Positions 34,249 to 42,677 are shown, counted from the stretch's first letter. The stretch: 64,000 nt of DNA from Microbispora hainanensis (GCF_006874475.1 NZ_VIRM01000013.1:1-64000); one strand, 5' to 3'. Numbers and translations are program-made. Notes: a model not told the origin generated them from the sequence alone.

Positions 34249-36519
34249 TCACTCGTCCGCCGGGGGGATGGGGAAGTTGGCGCGGAACACGTTGTCCGGG
34301 TCGTAGGCGCGCTTGACCTGCCGCAGCCGGGCGAGGTTGGCTTCGCCGAACGCGTCGAGCAGACGTTCTGGCCGGGTGTCGGTGTCGAAGGACAGATAGA
34401 GGCCGTCGGTATACGGCGCGACCTCGGCGTCCCAGGCGGCGTTCACGGCCGATTGAGAGGCGCCCATCGCGGTGAGCGCGAAGTTCTGGTGCCGGTGCGG
34501 ATAGGCGGTCGCGTCGGGAGCCAGGTCGTGCGATGCTCCGCCGGTGGCGCGTATCTGCATGAAGTAGGACACCCCGGAGTTCGCCATCCGCTCGAAGGCG
34601 CGGCTCACGTCACCGTCGAGATGGCTGACCAGTCCGGAGCGTACGGCGGGGTTCCCGCCGCCGGTGTGGTGTTTCTCGGCCGGCTGCACAACGCCCGAAT
34701 AGGGCAGCACGTATCCCTCGTGCCCCAGCAGCGGGGCGGCCTCGGCGAGCCGTTCGAGCTCGCTCACCGCGGCCTCGGTGTCCGCGCCGGCGTACACGGT
34801 CAGGAGCTGGGCGACCGCCTCCCGGCCGCGGCGCGGCGGGGAGAGGATGAGGAAGCTCGTCAGCTCGCGCGGCGCCTTCTCGACCGCCGCGCCCCAGCGT
34901 TCCAGGAGCCCGGCCGTGTCGCGGGCGTCCAGGGTCATCTGCGAGAAGACGATGTCGCCGAGCTCCATCGCCTCGATCTCGACCCAGGTGACCACGCCGA
35001 GGTTGCCCCCGGCGCCGCGCAGGCCCCAGAACAGGTCGGGGTGCTCCTCCTGCGAGGCGTGCAGCACCCGCCCGTCGGCGGTCACGACCTCCGCGGCGAC
35101 GACGCGGTCGATCGTCAGGCCGAACTTGCGCCCGAGCAAGCCGATGCCGCCCGTCGTCGCGAGGCCGCCCACGCCCACGCCGCCGAAGTCGCCCGAGCTG
35201 ATCGCCCAGCCGTACGGCACCAGCGCCTCGGCGACCTCGCCCCACGTCGCGCCCGCGCCCAGCCGCACCCGGCGGGTGGCCGGATCCACGACCTCGACGG
35301 CGTTGAGCGCGCCGACGTCGAGCACGATGCCGCCGTCGTTCGTGGAACGGCCGCTGATCCCGTGCCCGCCGGAGCGTACGCCGAACGGGACGTCCTGGGA
35401 CCGGGCGTACGCGAGCCCCTCGACGACCTGGCCGGTCGTCCGGGGGCGCAGCACCAGGCCGGGGGATCCGGTGCGCAGGTAGTTGTGCCGCACGGACTCG
35501 TAGGCGCGGTCGCCGGGCTCGACGGTGTCGGCCGCGAGGCTCGCCGGGACCCTGTCGTAGTCGATCCCCTCGCGGCGCAGTGCGATGGCGGCGGCGCCGC
35601 GGCGGGCGGTCGCGGGGACGGTGCCGGCGGCCGTCCGCTCGCGCGCCACCGCGTCCCGTACGGCGGGGGCGATCTCCTCGCCGTACACCTGGATGAGCCG
35701 CGGGTCGTCGGAGCCCAGGATGAAGGTGCCGATGCCGTCCTCCAGCGCCAGGGCGGTCAGCTCCTCCACCCACTGCTCGACCGGCCCCTGGAGGAAGCCC
35801 TGGCGGGTCTCGGTGACCGCGCCGCCGATGTTCAGCAGGCGACGTATCTGCGCCGGATCGCGCCCGGCCTCCGCGGCGGCCTCGTCGATGATCGTGTTGC
35901 CGCGCCGCAGGTCGCCGTCCTTGAGGTAGAAGAGCGAGGGCAGCCAGCCGTCGGCCTCGCGTGCCACCAGGCGCAGCATCCGCGGCTTGTAGGCGCCGAG
36001 CCAGACGGGGATGTCGTGCGCGGGGGCCGGGCCGCGCTTGGCGCCCGCGACGCGGTGGTGCTTGCCGTCGACGCGGAGGATGCGGCGCTCGCCCGCGTCC
36101 CAGATGCCGCGGATGATCTCGATGGCCTCTTCCAGCGCGGTCACCGACTCGGCCGGTGTCAGGCGGGTGCCGCCCATCGACTCGATCGCGTCCCAGAAGC
36201 CGCCCGCGCCGATGCCGAGGGCGAACCGGCCGCCGGACAGCAGGTCGAGCGACGCCGCGGCGCGGGCCAGCACGGCCGGCGGGCGTAGCGGCAGATTGAT
36301 GACGTTGCCCGAGAGCGTGACCCGCTCGGTGCGCGCGGCGACCCAGGACAGCAGCGTCCAGGTGTCCAGGAACCCCGGCTGGTAGGGGTGGTCCTGGAAC
36401 GTCACGAGGTCCAGACCGGCGGCCTCGGAGACCTGGGCGAGCCGGACCGGCCCCTGCGGGTCGCGGTTCTGGGGGGTGAGGAACGTGCCGAAGGCCAGTT
36501 CGTGGCCGTAGTCCGTCAT
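34249..36519 (-). CDS. LLM flavin monooxygenase-like / BBE FAD-oxidase fusion protein
   Basis: The 756-residue fusion has two domains. Residues 1-310 form a luciferase-like (LLM class) TIM barrel (GLDLVTFQDHPYQPGFLDTW, LPLRPPAVLARAAASLDLLS, GRFALGIGAGGF, VWLGAYKPRML). Residues 330-756 are an FAD-linked oxidase of the berberine-bridge type: VPFGVRSGGHGISGRSTNDG with the flavin-linking His, SGDFGGVGVGGLATTGGIGL where the usual second-linkage Cys is absent, and the C-terminal BBE segment KRAYDPDNVFRANFPIPP. A probable mono-covalent FAD. GGAGAGG before ATG 36519 fixes the start. It is divergent from a MarR gene. Confidence 0.9.
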   Translation of the reverse strand: MTDYGHELAFGTFLTPQNRDPQGPVRLAQVSEAAGLDLVTFQDHPYQPGFLDTWTLLSWVAARTERVTLSGNVINLPLRPPAVLARAAASLDLLSGGRFALGIGAGGFWDAIESMGGTRLTPAESVTALEEAIEIIRGIWDAGERRILRVDGKHHRVAGAKRGPAPAHDIPVWLGAYKPRMLRLVAREADGWLPSLFYLKDGDLRRGNTIIDEAAAEAGRDPAQIRRLLNIGGAVTETRQGFLQGPVEQWVEELTALALEDGIGTFILGSDDPRLIQVYGEEIAPAVRDAVARERTAAGTVPATARRGAAAIALRREGIDYDRVPASLAADTVEPGDRAYESVRHNYLRTGSPGLVLRPRTTGQVVEGLAYARSQDVPFGVRSGGHGISGRSTNDGGIVLDVGALNAVEVVDPATRRVRLGAGATWGEVAEALVPYGWAISSGDFGGVGVGGLATTGGIGLLGRKFGLTIDRVVAAEVVTADGRVLHASQEEHPDLFWGLRGAGGNLGVVTWVEIEAMELGDIVFSQMTLDARDTAGLLERWGAAVEKAPRELTSFLILSPPRRGREAVAQLLTVYAGADTEAAVSELERLAEAAPLLGHEGYVLPYSGVVQPAEKHHTGGGNPAVRSGLVSHLDGDVSRAFERMANSGVSYFMQIRATGGASHDLAPDATAYPHRHQNFALTAMGASQSAVNAAWDAEVAPYTDGLYLSFDTDTRPERLLDAFGEANLARLRQVKRAYDPDNVFRANFPIPPADE

Positions 36520-36540
36520 GCCGACCTCTCCGGAAAGTAA

Positions 36541-36553
36541 TCTGTCCAACAGA
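36541..36553. promoter_or_regulatory. inverted repeat in the LLM-BBE/MarR gap
   Basis: TCTGT-CCA-ACAGA lies in the AT-rich 89-bp divergent gap between the fusion-enzyme gene and the MarR gene, a likely MarR operator. Confidence 0.5.
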
Positions 36554-36608
36554 CTATATGCGGCACAACTTATCGAGAAGTCATCATATTCCGCGTTAGA
36601 GTGGAGAG

Positions 36609-37136
36609 GTGACCACACGCGAAGCAGCCGAAACCGCGACGCACTCCCCGCAGGGTTCGTCACACGGCTCTGTGCTCGGCTGGTCCCTCGCCGTGCTGCT
36701 GCGCGAGTGGAACACGCGCGTCGAGGACGCTTCACGCGACCTGCCGCAGGGCGTGCGCGGCTATCAGGTGCTCTCCGCGGTCGTGCACGAGGCCCCGCCC
36801 ACGCAGGCCGCGCTCGCCGCCCGCCTCGGCATCGACCGTACGGTCATGACCTATCTGCTCGACAAGTTCGAGGGGTGCGATCTCCTGGAGCGCAAGCAGG
36901 ACCCGTCCGACCGCCGGGCGCGGCGCATCGTGCCGACCGAGCACGGCCGGCGGCTCCTCGCCGAGGTGGACGCGCGGGTCGCCAAGGCCGAGGACGAGCT
37001 GCTGTCCACCCTCCCGCCCGAGGACCGGCGGGCCCTCCTGGCGCTGCTGGAGCACGCCGCCACCGGGGCGGCCCCGGCCGGCGAGGACCGCTGCGCGGCC
37101 GTCGCGCGATCGGCCGTGCTGACCCGGGAGGAGTGA
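36609..37136 (+). CDS. MarR-family regulator
   Basis: The 175-residue protein has a winged helix near residues 55-110 (TQAALAARLGIDRTVMTYLL, RKQDPSDRRARRIVPTEHGR). MarR proteins respond to phenolics and other small ligands. Divergent position and a palindrome in the gap indicate control of the LLM-BBE fusion gene. The start is GTG 36609 with GGAGAG directly before it. The 3' end carries a 14-bp tandem repeat that doubles the stop region. Confidence 0.9.
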   Translation: MTTREAAETATHSPQGSSHGSVLGWSLAVLLREWNTRVEDASRDLPQGVRGYQVLSAVVHEAPPTQAALAARLGIDRTVMTYLLDKFEGCDLLERKQDPSDRRARRIVPTEHGRRLLAEVDARVAKAEDELLSTLPPEDRRALLALLEHAATGAAPAGEDRCAAVARSAVLTREE

Positions 37137-37155
37137 CCCGGGAGGAGTGACCCGG
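37120..37155. repeat. 14-bp tandem repeat at a gene end
   Basis: TGACCCGGGAGGAG occurs at 37120-37133 and 37134-37147, with a partial third copy. The second unit lies just after the MarR stop codon, in the gap to the next, convergent MarR gene. Confidence 0.8.
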
Positions 37156-37165
37156 CCGGCGTCGG

Positions 37166-37618
37166 TCAGTCGGCCCGCTTGTCGTTGAGCTCCGCCGTGG
37201 CCTCCACGTACGCGTCGGCGGCGCGGGCGAAGTAGTCGAAGAGGACGGCCTGCTGCTCGGGCGAGTAGCCCTGCACGATGGCGCCGATCTTCCGGCGGGC
37301 CGGGGCCAGGGCCTCGTCGAGGCCGCCAGGGCCGGCGACGAGTTCGACGATGACCTTGCGGCGGTCGTCCGGGTCGGGCGCCCGGCGCACGTAGCCCGCC
37401 TGCTCCAGGCGGTCGATCAGCCTCGTCGTGGGCCCGGTGGTCAGGCCGGTGCGCCGGCCCAGCTCGCCGGGGGTCATCGCGCCGCCCAGCCCGAGGATGT
37501 TCAGCGCGTACAGGTCGGTCGCGCCCAGGCCGACGGCCTTCGCGCCGGCGTGACCGTGCAGCATCACGGCGCTGAGGTAGCGCCGGTAGACCGCTCCCGG
37601 GTCGTCGGGTGTTGACAC
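37166..37618 (-). CDS. MarR-family regulator
   Basis: The 150-residue protein has a winged helix near 50-100 (MTPGELGRRTGLTTGPTTRL, APDPDDRRKVIVELV). The GTG at 37618 is divergent from the SnoaL-like gene (37712), and a palindrome lies between them. It converges with the other MarR gene across 29 bp but the two proteins are not close copies. Confidence 0.9.
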   Translation of the reverse strand: MSTPDDPGAVYRRYLSAVMLHGHAGAKAVGLGATDLYALNILGLGGAMTPGELGRRTGLTTGPTTRLIDRLEQAGYVRRAPDPDDRRKVIVELVAGPGGLDEALAPARRKIGAIVQGYSPEQQAVLFDYFARAADAYVEATAELNDKRAD

Positions 37619-37637
37619 GTGCCGACCCCTTTCCTAA

Positions 37638-37657
37638 TCTCTTCCTCAGAGAAGAGA
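37638..37657. promoter_or_regulatory. inverted repeat, likely MarR operator
   Basis: TCTCTTC-CTCAGA-GAAGAGA has perfect 7-bp arms. It lies in the 93-bp divergent gap between the MarR gene at 37166-37618 and the SnoaL-like gene. Confidence 0.65.
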
Positions 37658-37711
37658 AATCTCCAAAGAAGTAACTGCTTTGAAGAAGCTATCACGAAGA
37701 GGGTATGCGCC

Positions 37712-38167
37712 ATGAACGTCTCCATCACCTCCGAGGTCGCCGCCGTCACCGCTGTTCTGGACCGCCTCACCGCCGCATGGAACGCCGGGGACGGCGCCGC
37801 GTACGGCGCGGAGTTCACCGCCGACGCCACCTACGTCACCTACGTCGGCACCCTCTATGTCGGCGGCGCCGAGATCGGCCGCGCCCACCAGGCCCTGTTC
37901 GAGAGCTTCCTCAAGGGCACCCGGCTCGCCAGTGAGATCGTCGGCGTCCGTTTCTCCGGCCCGGACACCGCCCTGGTCGTCACCCGAGGCGACGTGCACA
38001 AGGGCAGGCCCGGCAGGCTCGGCAAGATCCAGACCTACACGCTGGTCCGTCAGGCGGACGGCGGCTGGAAGGTGGCCGCCTTCCAGAACACCAAGCACAA
38101 GGCCCTCATGGAGGCCGTCTCGTTCAAGGCCCAGCCCGCCACCAGGCCCGCCGCCGTCTCGTCCTGA
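37712..38167 (+). CDS. SgcJ/EcaC-type (SnoaL-like) protein
   Basis: The 151-residue cone-fold protein has ITSEVAAVTAVLDRLTAAWN as its first helix and GDGAAYGAEFTADATYVTYV as the start of the sheet, matching the SgcJ/EcaC family of the NTF2-like superfamily. Members act in biosynthetic pathways or are of unknown role. The ATG at 37712 begins the fold. It is divergent from and probably regulated by the MarR gene at 37166. Confidence 0.88.
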   Translation: MNVSITSEVAAVTAVLDRLTAAWNAGDGAAYGAEFTADATYVTYVGTLYVGGAEIGRAHQALFESFLKGTRLASEIVGVRFSGPDTALVVTRGDVHKGRPGRLGKIQTYTLVRQADGGWKVAAFQNTKHKALMEAVSFKAQPATRPAAVSS

Positions 38168-38186
38168 GCGTGGTCGGGGACCTCGC

Positions 38187-38648
38187 CTACCCGCCCGGCG
38201 GCGCGGGAGCATGCGGTCCCCGGTAGGGGAGCGTCTCGCTGTAGACGATGTTGGTGGTGGTGCTGCCGAACCGGGCGAGCTCGTCCATCACCTTCTCCAG
38301 GTGGGCCATGGAGGTCGCGGCGACCTTCAGTGTGTAGCAGTCGTCGCCGGTGGTGCGCAGGCACTCCAGGATCTCCGTACGCTCGCCGAGCAGCCGGTGC
38401 AGCGGCTCGTGCCGGTTGCCCGGATATTTCAGCCGCACCACGGCGAGCACGGCATATCCGACCTTCCCCAGGTCGACGACCGCGCGATAGCCGCTGATGA
38501 CGCCGGCCGCCTCCAGCCGCCGTACGCGTTCGGTCGTCGCGGAGGGGCTGAGGCTGACCCGCCGTGCCAGCTCGGTGAGCGGCACCCGGCCGTCGCGCTG
38601 CAGCTCGGCCAGGATGGACCAGTCGGTCGCGTCGAGACTCTCGGCCAT
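38187..38648 (-). CDS. Lrp/AsnC-family regulator
   Basis: The 153-residue protein has an N-terminal HTH (LDATDWSILAELQRDGRVPL, SLSPSATTERVRRLEAAGVI) and a C-terminal RAM effector domain (AVVRLKYPGNRHEPLHRLLG, TTGDDCYTLKVAATSMAHLE). Lrp-type proteins bind amino acids. It is divergent from the LLM oxidoreductase gene 93 bp away and may control it with the linked deaminase. Confidence 0.92.
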   Translation of the reverse strand: MAESLDATDWSILAELQRDGRVPLTELARRVSLSPSATTERVRRLEAAGVISGYRAVVDLGKVGYAVLAVVRLKYPGNRHEPLHRLLGERTEILECLRTTGDDCYTLKVAATSMAHLEKVMDELARFGSTTTNIVYSETLPYRGPHAPAPPGG

Positions 38649-38741
38649 CGGCCGAATATACCGGGGGATCCACGGCGGAACCGCCGACAAGCAGGGAGTT
38701 CTTTCTTCCGGATGGCGTGATCGCCTCAATAGGCTGGTGCG

Positions 38742-39590
38742 GTGAAACTAGGCGTCAACGTCCCGAACTTCGGGCCGGGCACCCGGCCCGGCGTGCTGCG
38801 CGGCTGGGCCGAGACGGTGGAGGGGCTCGGGTTCGACCTGCTCATGGTGTCCGATCACGTCGTGGTGACCCCCGACGTGGCCGAGCAGTATCCCGCGCCG
38901 TTCTACGAGCCCTTCACCACGCTGTCGTGGCTCGCCGGGATCACCACCAGGATCAGGCTGGGCACCACCGTGCTGATCGTGCCCTACCGCCACCCGCTGC
39001 TGACCGCCCGGATGGCGGCCAACCTCCAGGATCTGAGCGGGGGACGGCTCGTCCTCGGCGTGGGGGTCGGCTGGGCCAGGCAGGAGTTCGAGGCGCTGGG
39101 CGTGCCGTACGAGCGGCGCGGCGCGCTGACCGACGAGCACCTGCGCGCGATGCGCCTGGCCTGGCAGGACGAGGAGGACTACCGCGCCGGGCACATTCCG
39201 ATCTGGGTCGGCGGCGGCAGCGACGCCGCTCTGCGCAGGGCGGTGCTCCTCGGCGACGCGTGGCATCCCCTGCGCTTCACCCTCCCGTGGCTGGACGAGC
39301 GGATGGACCGGCTGGCCGCCGTCGCGGAGAGCCTGGGGCGTCCCGCCCCCGTGCTCGCGCCGCGCATCCTGCTGCGCCTCACCGCCACCCCGGTGACGGG
39401 CGAGGGCCGAAGAGCAGGCGAGGGCACCCTCGACCAGGTCATGGACGACCTGGAACGGCTGCGCCTCCTGGGCGCCGAGACCGTGCTGCTCGACCCCTAT
39501 CAGGGGGACCCCGAAGAGACGAACCATCCGGAGGCGGCGTGGCACATGCTCGAAACCGTGGCCGCCGCTCACACGAAGGAGCATTCATGA
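38742..39590 (+). CDS. LLM-class F420-dependent oxidoreductase (candidate)
   Basis: The 282-residue luciferase-like TIM barrel has FDLLMVSDHVVVTP near residue 30, IRLGTTVLIVPYRHPLLTAR near 70, LSGGRLVLGVGVGWARQEFE near 95, and IPIWVGGGSDAALRRAVLLG near 155. In actinomycetes this subgroup mostly uses coenzyme F420; no motif visible here proves F420 over FMN. The GTG at 38742 is the family start. Its stop overlaps the deaminase ATG (ATGA), so the two are one operon. Confidence 0.88.
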   Translation: MKLGVNVPNFGPGTRPGVLRGWAETVEGLGFDLLMVSDHVVVTPDVAEQYPAPFYEPFTTLSWLAGITTRIRLGTTVLIVPYRHPLLTARMAANLQDLSGGRLVLGVGVGWARQEFEALGVPYERRGALTDEHLRAMRLAWQDEEDYRAGHIPIWVGGGSDAALRRAVLLGDAWHPLRFTLPWLDERMDRLAAVAESLGRPAPVLAPRILLRLTATPVTGEGRRAGEGTLDQVMDDLERLRLLGAETVLLDPYQGDPEETNHPEAAWHMLETVAAAHTKEHS

Positions 39591-40012
39591 CACCCGCCGA
39601 CGAGAAGTTCCTCCGCAGGGCGATCGAGCTGGCCGCCGAGGCGCGGGCGGGCGGCAACCCGCCGTTCGGCTCGCTGCTGGCGGGCCCGGACGGCGACGTG
39701 CTCGCCGAGGAGCGCAACACCTCGATCACGGAGGCCGACATCACCGCGCATCCCGAGCTGAAGCTCGCGCGCTGGGCCGCCCGCGAGCTCGACCCGGGCG
39801 CCGCGGCCGGCACCACCATGTATACGAGCTGCCAGCCGTGCGGCATGTGCGCGGGCGCCATCGAACGCTCCGGGCTCGGCCGTGTCGTCTTCGCACTCTC
39901 CACCGAGCAGCTCGGCACGCTCAAGCCGCCGGCCGGCCCGTCGTCCTTCCGGCAGGAGGGGCCGGCGCTCTTCGACGAGGCGCGCGTGCCGGTCGAGGGG
40001 TACTACCTCTGA
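39587..40012 (+). CDS. nucleoside/guanine deaminase-like protein with altered zinc motif
   Basis: The 141-residue protein has the CMP/dCMP deaminase fold: FLRRAIELAAEARAGGNPPF, then ITAHPELKLARWAARELD, and TMYTSCQPCGMCAGAIERSG (PCxxC). The usual first motif is H(A/V)E; here it reads HPE, with an inserted proline before the catalytic Glu. PFGSLL with the upstream Asn is as in guanine or tRNA deaminases. Coupled to the LLM gene. Activity is likely but the substrate is uncertain because of the HPE change. Confidence 0.85.
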   Translation: MTPADEKFLRRAIELAAEARAGGNPPFGSLLAGPDGDVLAEERNTSITEADITAHPELKLARWAARELDPGAAAGTTMYTSCQPCGMCAGAIERSGLGRVVFALSTEQLGTLKPPAGPSSFRQEGPALFDEARVPVEGYYL

Positions 40013-40022
40013 CGCGCTGCTC

Positions 40023-40571
40023 TCAGCCGGCGTCCGGGACGTAGCTCAGGTTGAGCACGCCGGTCGTGAACGTCTCCGACTTCACCAGCTTCAGCTTGTG
40101 GGCCGGGGTGTCCTCGAACAGCCGCTGCCCCCGGCCGACGACGATCGGGTGGACGAGCAGGTTCAGCTCGTCGAGCAGCCCGTTGGCGAGCAGCCACCGC
40201 ACGGTCGTCGCGCTGCCGGACATCTGCAGGTCGCCGCCCTGGATCTGCTCCTTGAGCTCGCGCAGGCGCGCGGCGACGTCGCCGTTGACGACGCTGGTGT
40301 TGTTCCAGTCCGCCTTCTCGAGGGTGGACGACACGACGTACTTGGGGGCGCTGTTGAAGGCCGCGGCGATCTCCGGGTCCTGGTCCGTCGTCGTCCAGTA
40401 GGCGGACCACTCGTCGTAGAGCCTGCGGCCCATCAGCATCCCGGCCGAGGTCTGCATGCCCGCCTGGACCACGGCGCCCATCTCGTCGTTCCAGTAGGGG
40501 AAGTGCCACTGGTCGGGCGACTCGACGACGCCGTCGAGCGAGATGAAGAAGTTGGCGACGATCCTGGCCAT
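40023..40571 (-). CDS. RibD C-terminal/dihydrofolate-reductase-fold protein
   Basis: The 182-residue protein starts ARIVANFFISLDGVVESPDQ and has MLMGRRLYDEWSAYW, PKYVVSSTLEKADWNNTSVV and LVHPIVVGRGQRLFEDTP, which are the DHFR-fold signature segments of stand-alone RibD_C-like reductases. They are NADPH-binding proteins with mostly unknown substrates. A close relative, with the same segments throughout, is at 41263-41826. It converges with the deaminase gene over 10 bp. Confidence 0.88.
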   Translation of the reverse strand: MARIVANFFISLDGVVESPDQWHFPYWNDEMGAVVQAGMQTSAGMLMGRRLYDEWSAYWTTTDQDPEIAAAFNSAPKYVVSSTLEKADWNNTSVVNGDVAARLRELKEQIQGGDLQMSGSATTVRWLLANGLLDELNLLVHPIVVGRGQRLFEDTPAHKLKLVKSETFTTGVLNLSYVPDAG

Positions 40572-40666
40572 GTGCTCCGCTCCTTAAGCCGTGTGACGGT
40601 GGCTGCAGAGGGAGGCTAGGCGGGGACGCCCGCGCGGGTCTTGTAGAAAAACGACACGGCCCGCGG

Positions 40667-41206
40667 CTACGGCCTGCGCAGCCGCCAGAGCAGGTAGGCG
40701 GCGACGGACGAGGAGTCGCTGACGACGCCGTCGAGGATCATCTGCTCGAACTCGGTGTGGTGCACCCACCGCTGGCGCATGTCCTGCTCGGTGTGCTCGC
40801 GGCGGGGTTCGCCCTTGGTGAGGCCGGTGGCCACGTAGACGTGCAGCCCCTGGTCGGTCATTCCGTGGGCGCTGTCCATGCGTCCCAGGTAGCGCAGCCG
40901 GTCGGCCCGGAGCCCGGTCTCCTCCACCAGCTCGCGCCGGGCCTCGTCCTCACGGCTGTCCGCCTCGGCCGACCCCTGCGGGAAGCTCCACGAACGGCGG
41001 CCGATCGGATAGCGGTATTCCTCCACGATGTGGAAGCCGTCGTCCTCCTCCGGCACGATCAGCACGAAGTCGGGCCTTACCACGTATCCGTACAGGCCGG
41101 GAGAGCCGTCGGGGTGCTCGATCGCGTCCTCACGGACGGTCATCCACGGGTTGGTGTAGACGATGCGGGAGGACACCTGCCGGATCACGGGCTGTGCTTC
41201 GGTCAC
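40667..41206 (-). CDS. NUDIX hydrolase (ADP-ribose/pyrophosphatase-like)
   Basis: The 179-residue protein has the Nudix box GSAEADSREDEARRELVEET followed by GL near residue 95, with the REXXEE glutamates in place. The N-terminal part RIVYTNPWMTVREDAIEHPD and the lead-in FHIVEEYRYPIGRRSWSFPQ are typical of ADP-sugar pyrophosphatases. The GTG at 41206 is the best start. It lies between two related DHFR-fold genes on the same strand. Confidence 0.9.
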   Translation of the reverse strand: MTEAQPVIRQVSSRIVYTNPWMTVREDAIEHPDGSPGLYGYVVRPDFVLIVPEEDDGFHIVEEYRYPIGRRSWSFPQGSAEADSREDEARRELVEETGLRADRLRYLGRMDSAHGMTDQGLHVYVATGLTKGEPRREHTEQDMRQRWVHHTEFEQMILDGVVSDSSSVAAYLLWRLRRP

Positions 41207-41262
41207 GTGGCCGGATCCTACCCACGCTCGGGCCGTACGTCCGTGAGCGCTCGGCCCGGCGG

Positions 41263-41826
41263 TCACTTCTCCGTGGTCTGGCCGGCGGCGGGCCGGTAGG
41301 CGAGGGACAGCACGCCGGTCGGGAAGGTCTCCGAGGACGCGAGCGTCATCGGGATCTCCAGGCCCTCCTCGAACAGGTGCTGGCCCTTGCCCACGACGAT
41401 CGGGTGGACCAGCAGCCGGAGCTCGTCGAGCAGGTCGTGCCGCATCAGCGAGCGCACGAGGTTGGTGCTGCCGCTGATGCCGATCGTCCTGCCCGGCTGC
41501 TGCTTGAGCTTGGTGATCTCCTCGACGAAGTCGCCGGTGACGAGGGTGGAGTTGTGCCATTCGACCGTGTCGAGGGTCGAGGAGACGACGTACTTGGGGA
41601 TGTCGTTGATGAAGTCGGCGAAGGGGTCGTCCGTGCCGGCCTTGGCGGGCCAGTAGGCCGCCCAGCTCTCGTACATGACCCGGCCCATCATCATCGCGTC
41701 CGACTCGGACATCAGCGCGCCGACGGCCGCGCCCATCTCCTCGCTGAAGTAGGGGAAGTGCCACTGATCGGGCGCCTCGACGACGCCGTCGAGGGACATG
41801 AAGAAGCTGGCGACGATCTTGCGCAT
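41263..41826 (-). CDS. RibD C-terminal/dihydrofolate-reductase-fold protein
   Basis: The 187-residue protein starts RKIVASFFMSLDGVVEAPDQ and shares WHFPYF, PKYVVSSTLDTVEWHNSTLV and LLVHPIVVGKGQHLFEEGLE with the protein at 40023-40571, so they are paralogues at roughly half identity by eye. An NADPH-dependent reductase is likely, substrate unknown. It stands upstream of the NUDIX gene by 56 bp on the same strand, possibly in one transcript with it. Confidence 0.88.
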   Translation of the reverse strand: MRKIVASFFMSLDGVVEAPDQWHFPYFSEEMGAAVGALMSESDAMMMGRVMYESWAAYWPAKAGTDDPFADFINDIPKYVVSSTLDTVEWHNSTLVTGDFVEEITKLKQQPGRTIGISGSTNLVRSLMRHDLLDELRLLVHPIVVGKGQHLFEEGLEIPMTLASSETFPTGVLSLAYRPAAGQTTEK

Positions 41827-42036
41827 CTGGATCTCCTCGGTCTCGCGCTTGCGTGACCCCAGACTCGCAGCCGACCACTTCCACTGTCAAGACAATTCTT
41901 TTTTTCGGTGCCACGGTGGGTGCGGGTGGCGCCGGGCGGGATATGCCCCTGCCGATATCCCGCCTGGTGATCCGTCCGCTCGCCCTGGAGAGGACGACGG
42001 GCGCGGGTGTGGCCCCGCGCCCGCCGGCCGTCGGGG

Positions 42037-42459
42037 TCAGGTCCAGTTGCGCAGCCGGATCGAGAGCATGCAGTTGTCGGAGACGGCCTCCAGCCTGTAC
42101 TGGTGGCCGACCGTGAGGTTGTAGACCTTGAACGTCGTGCTGCTGGTCGCGAGATACTTGGTGCCTCCCGCCGCCCAGCTCCAGTTGTTCGAGATGTCGT
42201 ACAGGTCCCAGCGGACGTGGCAGACCAGGGCGCCGCTGGGATTCAGCTTCACCTCAAGCCATCTCTCCGAGCTGTGCGGCTCCAGCGTCCCCGCCCCACA
42301 CGAGATAAGCGGAGGGGCGTTGTTGCAGCTGCGGGTGCCGTACGGCTCCGCCGAGGCCGGCCCGGCGACCAGCACCGTGCCCAGGAACGCCGACGCCATG
42401 ATCCCCGCCGCCGTCAGCCGCCGGAACGAGATCCGCGTTCCGCTTCCGTGTGTGGCCAT
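42037..42459 (-). CDS. small secreted protein of unknown function
   Basis: The 140-residue precursor has a signal peptide with twin Arg after a short N-region (ISFRRLTAAGIMASAFLGTV, LVAGPASAE) ending near residue 38. The RR pair is a weak Tat-like hint only. The mature part has three or four cysteines (SCNNAPPLISCG, LVCHVRWD, DNCMLSIRL), probably two disulphides, and a beta-rich pattern. GAGGAGAC before ATG 42459 fixes the start. No family recognised. Confidence 0.75.
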   Translation of the reverse strand: MATHGSGTRISFRRLTAAGIMASAFLGTVLVAGPASAEPYGTRSCNNAPPLISCGAGTLEPHSSERWLEVKLNPSGALVCHVRWDLYDISNNWSWAAGGTKYLATSSTTFKVYNLTVGHQYRLEAVSDNCMLSIRLRNWT

Positions 42460-42677
42460 CGTGTCTCCTCTTCGTGGTCCGAACGGCTTCGAGCCGAATC
42501 GGGATCGGGTCGGATCGAGCTTCGGACGGACCGGTATACGAGGCGTATAGCCGCTGGCGGGGGCATGTTCGGCGGGCGGTGGAAGGGTCCCGAGTGGCCG
42601 CCCTGACCGGATCATTGACAAATCGGGCGGCGATCCTGGATTCTTCACTCCGGTGTTCCGACAGAGGCGGAATCTGA

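Noticed and set aside
34453-36288. A 611-codon open frame on the plus strand
   Set aside because: Shadow of the LLM-BBE fusion gene; composition is Gly/Arg/Ala-rich and no motif is seen.
38717-39586. Possible long plus-strand fusion of the LLM region with the deaminase
   Set aside because: The upstream half is an out-of-frame shadow of the LLM gene; the deaminase has its own ATG at 39587.
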